64,000 nucleotides of DNA, taken from contig NZ_LZZS01000003.1 in the NCBI RefSeq assembly GCF_014170335.1, positions 372,001-436,000 of the forward strand, in the 5' to 3' direction. Below are positions 17,062 to 24,665 of the stretch, piece after piece. Under the pieces are notes generated by a model. The model made no database searches and was not told the DNA's origin. It saw only the letters and a program-made list of their open reading frames with translations. The stretch's first letter is position 1; each line of letters begins with the position of its first letter. Both the position numbers and the translations under genes were made by a program. This stretch comes from Achromobacter sp. UMC46 (lineage in GTDB: Bacteria > Pseudomonadota > Gammaproteobacteria > Burkholderiales > Burkholderiaceae_B).

Positions 17062-17589
17062 ATGTCGTCCTCGGAATCTCTGGAGCACCGCGAGCTAGGC
17101 TTGCTCTATCGCGATCATCATGGCTGGCTGCGCGGGTGGCTGCTGCGGCGGCTGAGCGTGCCCGCCGAAGCCGCCGACCTGGCGCAAGACACCTTCCTGC
17201 GCCTGTTGGCCTCGCCGGCGTCCATGGCGCAATTGCAGGGCGTGCTGCAGCCGCGCAGCTTTCTGGCCACCGTGGCGCAGCGCACGCTGGTGGACCACAT
17301 CCGCCGCCAGGTGCTGGAGCGCGCCTGGCTGGAAACGCTGGCGCAGCAGCCCGAGGCCCATGCGATCTCTCCCGAAACACAGGCCATCCTGCTGGAAACC
17401 ATCCGCGAGATCGACGCCATGCTGCACGGGCTGGGCGACAAGGTGCGGCGCGCCTTTCTGATGTCGCAGCTTGAAGGCAACAGCTACGCCGACATTGCGG
17501 CCAAGCTGGGCGTGACGGTCAGTTCGGTCAAGAAATATATGGCGCGCGCGACCGAGCACTGCCTGGTGTACGCCTTGGAACGGCAGTAG
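17062..17589 (+). CDS. ECF RNA polymerase sigma factor, FecI type
   Basis: This 175-residue protein has sigma-70 region 2 (LYRDHHGWLRGWLLRRL, then AADLAQDTFLRLLA) and region 4 (RRAFLMSQLEGNSYADIAAKLGVTVSSVKKYMARA). The size and the directly following FecR and TonB receptor genes identify an iron-starvation ECF sigma factor. It would direct polymerase to the receptor promoter when the receptor is loaded with ferric siderophore. A Fur-like box lies just upstream. The ribosome binding site is weak. Confidence 0.92.
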   Translation: MSSSESLEHRELGLLYRDHHGWLRGWLLRRLSVPAEAADLAQDTFLRLLASPASMAQLQGVLQPRSFLATVAQRTLVDHIRRQVLERAWLETLAQQPEAHAISPETQAILLETIREIDAMLHGLGDKVRRAFLMSQLEGNSYADIAAKLGVTVSSVKKYMARATEHCLVYALERQ

Positions 17590-17595
17590 GCGGCG

Positions 17596-18558
17596 ATGGC
17601 GGACAAAACGATTTCCGCGGCGGCGCAATGGTATGCGCGGCTATGCGCCGATGACGCCGACGCGGCCGATGTGGCGGCGCACGGCCGCTGGCTGGCCGCC
17701 GATCCCGAACATGCCCGTGTCTGGCGGCAGGTCGAGCGCCTGCGCGGCACATTGGGCGCAGCGCCCGCAAGGCTGGCCGCCGATACCTTGAGCCGCGCAG
17801 ACCGCCACTTCGAGCGCCGGCGCGCCGCGCTGCGCAACGGACTGGGGGCGATGGCCCTGCTCGGCGCGGGCGGCGTGCTGGCCTGGCGCACCTTGCCGGT
17901 CGAGCAAATGGCGGCCAGCTATCTGGCCGACTACCACATGGGCACGGGCGAACGCCGCGAACTGCGGCTGGCGGACGGCACCTTGCTATGGCTGGATAGT
18001 GCCAGCGCGGTCGACGTCTCCATGGACGCGCGCGGCCGCCAGGTTACCGTTCATGCCGGCGAGATCCTGATCGACACGGAACATGCCGCGCCGGGCTTGC
18101 CGCCCTTGCGCGTGACGACGCTGCACGGCACGGTGCGGCCGCTGGGCACGCGCTTCACCGTCAACCGGCAGGATGCGCGCACGCGCGTCGCGGTGCTGCG
18201 GCATGCGGTCGAGCTGCTGCCCGCCGACGGCGCCGCGCCGCTGGTGCTGAACGCGGGCGAACAGGGCGTGCTGGAAGCGTCGGGCGCCCGGCCCGAGGGC
18301 GTCATCCTGGGCGAACCCGACGCCTGGACCCGCGGCCTGCTGATCGTGGACGGGATGCGGCTGGGCGCTTTCATCGCGCAACTGGACCGATACCGTCCCG
18401 GCCGCCTCAGCTGCGAGGAATCCGTGGCGTCGCTGCGCGTGTCGGGCGCGTTTCCGATCGACGACACGGATCGCGCCTTGGCGGCCGTGGAACGCGCGCT
18501 GCCCGTGCGCGTGTCGCGTTTCACCCGCTACTACACCCGGGTAGTCGCCCGCGCCTGA
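17596..18558 (+). CDS. FecR-type anti-sigma / sigma regulator
   Basis: This 320-residue protein starts 6 nt after the sigma stop. The cytoplasmic N-terminus contains AAQWYARLCADDADAADVAAHGRWL, typical of FecR. One membrane segment at about residues 75-95 (GLGAMALLGAGGVLAWRTLP) and a periplasmic FecR domain (GERRELRLADGTLLWLDSASAV) follow. The C-terminal part, RLGAFIAQLDRYRPGRL, is the receptor-contacting region. It relays the signal from the TonB receptor's N-terminal domain to the sigma factor. Confidence 0.92.
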   Translation: MADKTISAAAQWYARLCADDADAADVAAHGRWLAADPEHARVWRQVERLRGTLGAAPARLAADTLSRADRHFERRRAALRNGLGAMALLGAGGVLAWRTLPVEQMAASYLADYHMGTGERRELRLADGTLLWLDSASAVDVSMDARGRQVTVHAGEILIDTEHAAPGLPPLRVTTLHGTVRPLGTRFTVNRQDARTRVAVLRHAVELLPADGAAPLVLNAGEQGVLEASGARPEGVILGEPDAWTRGLLIVDGMRLGAFIAQLDRYRPGRLSCEESVASLRVSGAFPIDDTDRALAAVERALPVRVSRFTRYYTRVVARA

Positions 18559-18646
18559 TTTATTTTCAATCGGCATTGTCCTTTTTCCGCGCTCGTCCGA
18601 CTTAGCAGGGATTACGTCGGATTTGATTCACGGAAAACCTGAGCTT

Positions 18647-21094
18647 ATGCCTTTCAATATGTCCTTCCACCGCCATACCGGCCCGCTGGCGCCGATCGCG
18701 CGCGCCGTCTTTGTCGCCTTGATGGCGCTGGCTTGCGCGCCGCCCGCGCTGGCGCAGGCGGCGCCGTCCGCCGATGCGGCCCGCCGCTACGATGTTCCCG
18801 CCGGCCCGCTGGGGCTGGCGCTCGGCCGCTTTGCGGCCCAGGCGGGCGTGGTGCTGTCTTTCGATGCCCAATTGACGCAAGGCAAGCAAAGCGCCGGCCT
18901 GCAAGGCGAATACGGCGTCGCCTCGGGGTTGGCGGCGATGCTGTCGGGCACCGGGCTGGAAGCCGTCAGCCAAGGCGGCAACAATTACGGCTTGCGCATC
19001 GCCGGCGCGCAGACGCTCGCGCCCGTGGAAGTGCTGGGCTCGCGTGAACCTTCGCCCAGCGAGGGGTCGGATTCGTACACGGTGGGCTTGTCCACCACCG
19101 CGACCAAGCTGCCGATGACGCTGCGCGAGACGCCGCAATCGGTATCGGTGATGACGCGCCAGCGCCTGTCGGACCAGGGGCTCAATACGCTGGAGGACGC
19201 CATCGTCAACACGCCGGGGCTGACCTTCAAGAAAAAAGGGTCGGCCGACGACAACGAAAAGGGACTGTATGCGCGCGGCATGGAGGTCACCAACATGCAG
19301 GTGGACGGCGTGCCCACGCATAAGGATTTCAATGCGCTGGGGCTGGATACCGCGCTGTATGACCGGATCGAGGTCGTGCGCGGTTCCACCGGCCTGTTGA
19401 ACGGCGCCGGCAATCCCGCGGCGTCGATCAACCTGGTGCGCAAGCGGCCGACGCGCGAATTCGAGGCGGGCGTGGGGGTGGCTGTCGGCTCCTGGGACTA
19501 CAAGCGCACGGAATTCGATCTGGGCAGCCCGCTGGACGAATCCGGCAAACTGCGCGGCCGGCTGGTCGGGGCGTGGCAGGAAGGCGGCTCGTTCATCGAC
19601 CGCGTCAAGCAGGATTCGCAACTGCTGTACGGCGTGGTCGAGGCCGACCTGGCCGAACGCACCATGCTGACCCTCGGCGCGGAGTATCAGCGCAAGAAGT
19701 GCACGGCGTGCTCATATTTCGGCTTTCCCGCCGCCTATGCCGACGGCACGAAAACCGATTTCCCGCAGCGCTTCAATTCCGCTACCGACTGGAGCCGCCA
19801 GGAACGCACGCGCTACAACGTGTTCGCGACGCTGGACCACGAATTCTCGCCGTTGTGGAAGGGCTCGGTGACCGTGTCCCGCACGGGTGACGACAACGAC
19901 CGCACGTACGGCTGGTTCAGCAGCAACGGCTGGGCCAACCCGACGACGGGCCAGGGCGCGTCGGTGTGGGTGGCCAAATGGCCCATTCCGAAAACCCAGA
20001 ACGCAGTCGACGCAAGCCTGAGCGGCGCGTTCGACGCCTTCGGACGCCAGCATGACCTGGTGGTGGGCGCCAGCGCATCGCGCACCCGGGGCGACTACGA
20101 CACGTATCCGCTGTGGACCGCGCCGGGCTACAACCCCAAGATTCCCGATATCCGAGAATGGAACGGCGATATGCCCGAACCCGACTGGCAATCGACCGGC
20201 AAGCGCTATTACACCGAGAAGCAGGCGTCGATCTACGGCGCGGTGCGCCTGCGTCCGACCGACGGGCTGTCGCTGGTGCTGGGGTCGCGCGTGACGTGGT
20301 GGGACCAGCAAGCGTCCTACAACTATACCGATGGCTCGTCCTATCCGGACAACATGCGGGAGCAGGGCGTCTACACGCCTTACGCCGGCGTGGTCTATGA
20401 CCTGACCAGCACCGTGTCCGCCTACGCCAGCTACACCAGCATCTTCCAGCCGCAACAGGCGCAGACCGTGACGGGCAGCGCGTTGGATCCCATCAAGGGC
20501 AACACCTACGAGATCGGCCTGAAGTCGGCGTTCCTGGATGGTCGCCTGAACGGGTCGGTGGCCTTGTTCCGGACTCGCCAGGACAACTACGCCATGCTGG
20601 ACGGCGACCGTCTGGCGCCGAACGGCGACAGCGCGTTTGTCGCCGCCGACGGGGCGGTGATGCGGGGCGTGGAAGCCGAAATCACCGGCGAGCTGACGCC
20701 CGGCTGGCAGATGCAGCTGTCGTATGCCTACGTGGACCGCCGCCTGCCGCAAGGATTCGTCACGCAAGTCGGCCTGCCGCGCCACATCGCCAAGCTGTAC
20801 ACGACGTATCGCCTGCCGGGCGACCTGAGCGCCTTGACCGTGGGCGGCGGCGTGCGCTGGGAAAGCGGAAGCGAGTATTCCAGCCGCGGCCCGGGCGGCA
20901 AGCCGTTCGAATCGTCGCAAAGCGGCTATGCGCTGGTGGACTTGATGGCGCGCTACCAAGTCAACCGCCAGTGGTCGGCCACCTTGAACCTGAACAACGT
21001 CTTCGACAAGAAGTACTACGCCAGCACCAACGTCTACAGCAACTACTATGGCGCGCCGTTCAGCGCCATGCTGGGCGTGAACTACAAGTATTGA
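18647..21094 (+). CDS. TonB-dependent siderophore receptor with STN signalling domain
   Basis: About 815 residues. The signal peptide ends near ALAQAAPS. An N-terminal secretin/TonB (STN) domain spans about residues 45-100 (YDVPAGPLGLALGRFAAQAGVVLSFD). A TonB-box-like segment, plug (TPQSVSVMTRQRLSDQGLNTLEDAI, RGMEVTNMQVDGVP, RGSTGLLNGAGNPAASINLVRKRP) and 22-strand barrel follow, ending in FSAMLGVNYKY with a terminal aromatic-rich strand. The STN domain fits cell-surface signalling through the FecR and FecI proteins just upstream. A TTG at 18623 would add eight residues; the ATG at 18647 is preferred. The ferric ligand cannot be told from sequence. Confidence 0.93.
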   Translation: MPFNMSFHRHTGPLAPIARAVFVALMALACAPPALAQAAPSADAARRYDVPAGPLGLALGRFAAQAGVVLSFDAQLTQGKQSAGLQGEYGVASGLAAMLSGTGLEAVSQGGNNYGLRIAGAQTLAPVEVLGSREPSPSEGSDSYTVGLSTTATKLPMTLRETPQSVSVMTRQRLSDQGLNTLEDAIVNTPGLTFKKKGSADDNEKGLYARGMEVTNMQVDGVPTHKDFNALGLDTALYDRIEVVRGSTGLLNGAGNPAASINLVRKRPTREFEAGVGVAVGSWDYKRTEFDLGSPLDESGKLRGRLVGAWQEGGSFIDRVKQDSQLLYGVVEADLAERTMLTLGAEYQRKKCTACSYFGFPAAYADGTKTDFPQRFNSATDWSRQERTRYNVFATLDHEFSPLWKGSVTVSRTGDDNDRTYGWFSSNGWANPTTGQGASVWVAKWPIPKTQNAVDASLSGAFDAFGRQHDLVVGASASRTRGDYDTYPLWTAPGYNPKIPDIREWNGDMPEPDWQSTGKRYYTEKQASIYGAVRLRPTDGLSLVLGSRVTWWDQQASYNYTDGSSYPDNMREQGVYTPYAGVVYDLTSTVSAYASYTSIFQPQQAQTVTGSALDPIKGNTYEIGLKSAFLDGRLNGSVALFRTRQDNYAMLDGDRLAPNGDSAFVAADGAVMRGVEAEITGELTPGWQMQLSYAYVDRRLPQGFVTQVGLPRHIAKLYTTYRLPGDLSALTVGGGVRWESGSEYSSRGPGGKPFESSQSGYALVDLMARYQVNRQWSATLNLNNVFDKKYYASTNVYSNYYGAPFSAMLGVNYKY

Positions 21095-21104
21095 TCCGCC
21101 TGGC

Positions 21105-21142
21105 GGCCGGCCTTGGCGCATGCCCACGCGCCGAGGCCGGCC
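21105..21142. terminator. Hairpin between the TonB receptor and the convergent Bug gene
   Basis: GGCCGGCCTTGGCGC (21105-21119) pairs with GCGCCGAGGCCGGCC (21128-21142) over 15 positions with one G-T-type mismatch and an 8-nt loop. It fills most of the gap between the two stops and could end transcription from both sides. Confidence 0.6.
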
Positions 21143-21149
21143 AACCGTG

Positions 21150-22130
21150 TCAGTCCAGCGTGATGTTCGCGCGCTTTGCCACGTCGCCAAACGTGCGCAG
21201 CTCGCGGGCGATCTGGTCGTGGAACGCCTGGCCCGGCAGGTACACGGGTTCCAGCGCCAGGTCCGACACGGCTTTGCGCACTTGCGGGTCTTCCATGATC
21301 TTGGCGACGGCGCGGTTCAGCGTGTCGATGACCGGGGCGGGCGTGCGGGCCGGGGCGGCCAGCGCGTACCAGCCGACAAACGATACCTGCGGGATGCCGG
21401 CTTCGGTGAAGGTGGGCACGTCAGGCAGCTGCGGCACGCGGTGTTCGCCCGTGACGGCCAGCGCGCGGACCTTTCCGGCGCGCACTTGCGGCGCCGCTGA
21501 CGACACCGTGTCCACGCCCAGCGCGACCTCGCCGCCGATCATGGCGGTGATCAGTTGGGCGCTGCCCTTGTAGGGCACGGGCAGCATCTTGGCGCCCACG
21601 GCTTCGGCGAACATCTCGCCGGCCAAGTGCGGGGCGGAGCCGGGGCCGAAGGTGCCGTACATCAGGCCGCCCTTGTCGCTTTGGCGTTTGGCCAGCGCCG
21701 CCGCTTCCTGCACCGTGCTGATAGACAGCCCGTTCTGCGCCAGCAGCACGACCGGGGCCATCGCGACGATGGCGATCGGTTCGTAGCTGTGGATCGGGTC
21801 ATAGGGCAACGAGGATTTCAGCGCCGGCAAGACCGTATAGGTGGTGCTGCCCGACAGCAGCAGCGTATAGCCGTCGGGTTGCGCGCGCGCCACGGCATCC
21901 GCGCCGATCACGGTGGACGCGCCGGGGCGGTTCTCCACGATGACGGATTGCCCCAGGCTGCCCGACAGCCGGTTGGCCAGCAGCCGCGCCACCGCGTCGG
22001 TGGCGCCGCCCGGCGTGAACGGCACGACGATCTTGATCGGCTGTTCGGGATACGCGGCATGGGCCTCGCCCGCATACGCGGCCACAGCAAGGTTGAACGC
22101 CATCACGGCGGCACAAAATCTAGCGGTCAT
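21150..22130 (-). CDS. Bug/TctC family periplasmic receptor
   Basis: This 326-residue secreted receptor has a signal peptide ending near AGEAHAAYPEQP. The Bug core follows: IKIVVPFTPGGATDAVARLLA, VENRPGASTVIGADAVA, GTFGPGSAPHLAGEMFA and VPYKGSAQLITAMIGGEV. It lies 49 bp downstream of an M20 peptidase on the same strand, so the two are probably co-transcribed. There is no TctA/TctB gene beside it, as is common for the many orphan Bug proteins of Alcaligenaceae. The ligand is unknown; a peptide or N-acyl amino acid product would fit the neighbour. Confidence 0.92.
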   Translation of the reverse strand: MTARFCAAVMAFNLAVAAYAGEAHAAYPEQPIKIVVPFTPGGATDAVARLLANRLSGSLGQSVIVENRPGASTVIGADAVARAQPDGYTLLLSGSTTYTVLPALKSSLPYDPIHSYEPIAIVAMAPVVLLAQNGLSISTVQEAAALAKRQSDKGGLMYGTFGPGSAPHLAGEMFAEAVGAKMLPVPYKGSAQLITAMIGGEVALGVDTVSSAAPQVRAGKVRALAVTGEHRVPQLPDVPTFTEAGIPQVSFVGWYALAAPARTPAPVIDTLNRAVAKIMEDPQVRKAVSDLALEPVYLPGQAFHDQIARELRTFGDVAKRANITLD

Positions 22131-22179
22131 GGCAAAGCTCTCGATCAGTCAGAGGGAAACATGGAAAAGGGCCGGACGG

Positions 22180-23604
22180 TCAGGCGGCCGCGGGAATAGC
22201 GCAGACGGCTACCGCCCCGCGCAGGGCGGCGCCCTGGTCGCCCAGGTCCCAGAACAGGCCGGCCATGATGGCCAGCCCCTCGCGCGCCACGCTGCCCAGC
22301 AGGTGCTCGTTGGGCGCGTGCTGCGCGCAAGCGGGGTAGGAGTGCGGCACCCACAGGGTGGGCAAGCCCAGCAGGTCGGCGAATATGTCGTTGGGCAACG
22401 AGCCGCCCAGGTTGGGCAGCAGCGCGGGGCGTTTGCCGGTCGTGCGTTGCAGCGACGCGGCGGCCCAGCGCACCCAGGCGTTGTCGGGCGACAAGCGCGT
22501 GGCGCCTGCCTGCATGCCAATCCGGACTTGCACGTCTTCAAACCCCGCCTGGCGCAAGTGTGCGCGCACATGGGTCTCAAGCGCACGCCAGTCGGTGCCG
22601 ACCACGAAACGCAATTGGCACCAGGCCACCGCTTCGGGCGGGATCGCGTTGACGGGCTTGGCCGGGTCGCCCGCGCCGAAGGTCAGGACGTCCAGGCTGT
22701 TCCAGCCGAATACCTTCTCGGGCGCCGTCAGGCCGGGTTCGCCCCACCATGCGTTGATTTCGGGGTCGTCGGCGCCGCCGCCCACCTGCAGGTCGGCCAG
22801 CGCGCCGGCCACGGCGGCGGGGATGGGGGGCGGGCGCAGGCCGTCGACGGTGATGCGGCCGCGGGCATCCACCAGGGTGCCGATGGCGTGCATCAGCACG
22901 ATGGCGGGGTTGGCCAGCAGGCCGCCCCAGTTGCCGGAGTGGTAGCCGCGTTCACGCGCGCGCAGCTTCAATTCGAAGTTCACCGCGCCGCGCGATCCCA
23001 TGAAGAGCGTGGGGCGTTCCGCATTCAGGCGCGGGCCGTCGCTGGCGATGAACACGTCGGCCGCCAATGCGTCGCGCTGGGCCTCGCAAAAGGCGGCCAG
23101 GCCGGGCGAACCGGCCTCTTCGCCGGTCTCGATCAGCCAGGTCGCGTTGAAACCCAGCTTGCCGCCGCGCGCGGCGATCACGTGCCGCAAGGCTTCCAGG
23201 TTGATGGAGTGCTGGCCTTTGTTGTCGGCCGTGCCGCGGCCGTACCAGCGGTCGCCTTCGACCTGCAGGCGCCATGGGTCGCGCCCGGCGTCCCATTTGG
23301 CGGCGTTGCCGCGCACGACATCGCCGTGGCCATACATCAGCACGGTCGGCAGGCCGGCTTGTTCAATGCGGCGCGCCACCAGGACGGGCAGGTCCACGCC
23401 GGCGGGATTGGCATGGACCTCACAGGAGAAACCCAGTGCCGTCAGCAGCGGGATCAGGTCTTCATTCAGGTAGGCGTGCTGCGCGGGCGCCTGCTCCGGC
23501 ACTTCGCTTTCCGTCGCGTAGGCGACGCGGCGCGCCAGCGCCGCCAGCAGGGCGCCGGAATCAAAGGCTTCAACGGCGTGGAGGATGGCTTGTTCGCGAT
23601 TCAC
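22180..23604 (-). CDS. M20 family metallopeptidase (dipeptidase / deacylase)
   Basis: This 474-residue cytoplasmic enzyme has M20 signatures: MYGHGDVVRGNAAKW with the first metal His and Asp, GRGTADNKGQHSIN with the bridging Asp, and IETGEEAGSPGL with the catalytic Glu pair. A dimerisation-domain region and a late WVPHSYPACAQHAPNEH segment carry further metal ligands. M20 enzymes hydrolyse dipeptides, N-acyl amino acids or carbamoyl amides, and the substrate cannot be settled here. It is upstream of a Bug receptor in a two-gene operon and divergent from a LysR regulator. Confidence 0.88.
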   Translation of the reverse strand: MNREQAILHAVEAFDSGALLAALARRVAYATESEVPEQAPAQHAYLNEDLIPLLTALGFSCEVHANPAGVDLPVLVARRIEQAGLPTVLMYGHGDVVRGNAAKWDAGRDPWRLQVEGDRWYGRGTADNKGQHSINLEALRHVIAARGGKLGFNATWLIETGEEAGSPGLAAFCEAQRDALAADVFIASDGPRLNAERPTLFMGSRGAVNFELKLRARERGYHSGNWGGLLANPAIVLMHAIGTLVDARGRITVDGLRPPPIPAAVAGALADLQVGGGADDPEINAWWGEPGLTAPEKVFGWNSLDVLTFGAGDPAKPVNAIPPEAVAWCQLRFVVGTDWRALETHVRAHLRQAGFEDVQVRIGMQAGATRLSPDNAWVRWAAASLQRTTGKRPALLPNLGGSLPNDIFADLLGLPTLWVPHSYPACAQHAPNEHLLGSVAREGLAIMAGLFWDLGDQGAALRGAVAVCAIPAAA

Positions 23605-23683
23605 ATCGACTCTCGGGTGCGCAAGGGAGGCACAAAGTTATTACGCTTCACCCCGTGCCACAATTAGATAATTAGCATCTATG

Positions 23684-23702
23684 CCATGCCTTTAAGGCAT
23701 GG
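23684..23702. promoter_or_regulatory. Palindrome in the M20/LysR divergent promoter
   Basis: CCATGCC (23684-23690), TTTAA, GGCATGG (23696-23702) is a perfect 7-bp-arm inverted repeat just ahead of the LysR start. The flanking AATTAGATAATTAGCAT stretch is AT-rich. It is a plausible LysR or autoregulatory site, but it could equally be a leader hairpin because it is within 16 nt of the LysR ATG. Confidence 0.45.
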
Positions 23703-23717
23703 ATTTCGGAGCCGACC

Positions 23718-24626
23718 ATGATTTCACTGGCCTTGAGGTACTTCCTGGAAGTGGCCCGTTGCGGGTCCATCGCGGGGGCGGCGGCGGCGCAGCATGTGGC
23801 GGCCTCGGCCGTCAGCCGGCAGGTCGCCAAGCTGGAAGACGATCTGGGCATCGTGCTGTTCGAGCGCCAGGCGCGCGGCATGGCGCTGAGCGAAGCCGGC
23901 AGGCAGCTTGCCGCCTACGCCAATGCCGCGGCGCTGGAGGCCGAGCGCGTCACGACGCAGATCCGGCAGCGCGGCCATGTGGGCGACGTCACGATCAGGC
24001 TGGCCTGCACCGAAGGCTTCGCGCACCGTTTCCTGCCGCTCAGCATGGCCGAGTTCAAACGTGTGCGGCCGGAGGCGCGGTTCCACCTGCATGTGGAGCG
24101 GCCGGACGAGGTCAGTCGCCAGATCCTGGAGGGCCTGTCGCAGATCGCGTTGCGCTATTCCACGGCGCAGGACGATCGATTGAAGACTGAATTACTCACG
24201 CGGGCCCCCGTGTATGCGGTGATGTGCCGCGACCATCCACTGGCCAGCCGGCGCAGCGTAGGCATGCGGGACCTGGCGGACTACCCGCTGTCGCTGGGCG
24301 ATCAGGGCACGACGGTCCGGCAGTTGTTCGACGCCGCATGCGCAAATGCCGGGCTGCATATCGAACCGGCCTACGTGTCGAACCATTCGGCGGCGTTCCT
24401 GCCGATGCTGCCAGGCAGCCGGATCGTGGCGCTGACGGGCTATCTGACGCTGATGGGCCAGGTGGGCAGCGACAAGCTGGCCGGCGTGCCGTTCACGAAC
24501 CCCGAAATGCGGCAGCGGAGCATCCAGGTGCTGACGCTGCAGGGCAGGACCCTGCCGCCGCTGGCCCGGGAGTTCCTGGCGTTCATGTCCGAGCGGCTGA
24601 CGGCGGCGACGCGCCTGCCCGAGTAG
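23718..24626 (+). CDS. LysR family transcriptional regulator
   Basis: This 302-residue protein has an N-terminal winged helix (residues 1-60: LRYFLEVARCGSIAGAAAAQHVAASAVSRQVAKLEDDLGIVLFER). The substrate-binding domain starts near VTIRLACTEGFAHRFLP. It is divergent from the M20-peptidase/Bug operon and probably controls it. An overlapping frame starting at 23699 is a shadow. The gene converges with the CheB/CheR fusion. Confidence 0.92.
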   Translation: MISLALRYFLEVARCGSIAGAAAAQHVAASAVSRQVAKLEDDLGIVLFERQARGMALSEAGRQLAAYANAAALEAERVTTQIRQRGHVGDVTIRLACTEGFAHRFLPLSMAEFKRVRPEARFHLHVERPDEVSRQILEGLSQIALRYSTAQDDRLKTELLTRAPVYAVMCRDHPLASRRSVGMRDLADYPLSLGDQGTTVRQLFDAACANAGLHIEPAYVSNHSAAFLPMLPGSRIVALTGYLTLMGQVGSDKLAGVPFTNPEMRQRSIQVLTLQGRTLPPLAREFLAFMSERLTAATRLPE

Positions 24627-24665
24627 GTCCGCCGCCCCGGGACAGGCCGTCCCCGCGTGCCGGGG

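Noticed and set aside
24635-24665. CCCCGG/CCGGGG hairpin between the LysR and CheB/CheR genes as a terminator
   Set aside because: Short 6-bp arms with a 19-nt loop in GC-rich DNA and no T-run; chance occurrence is likely.
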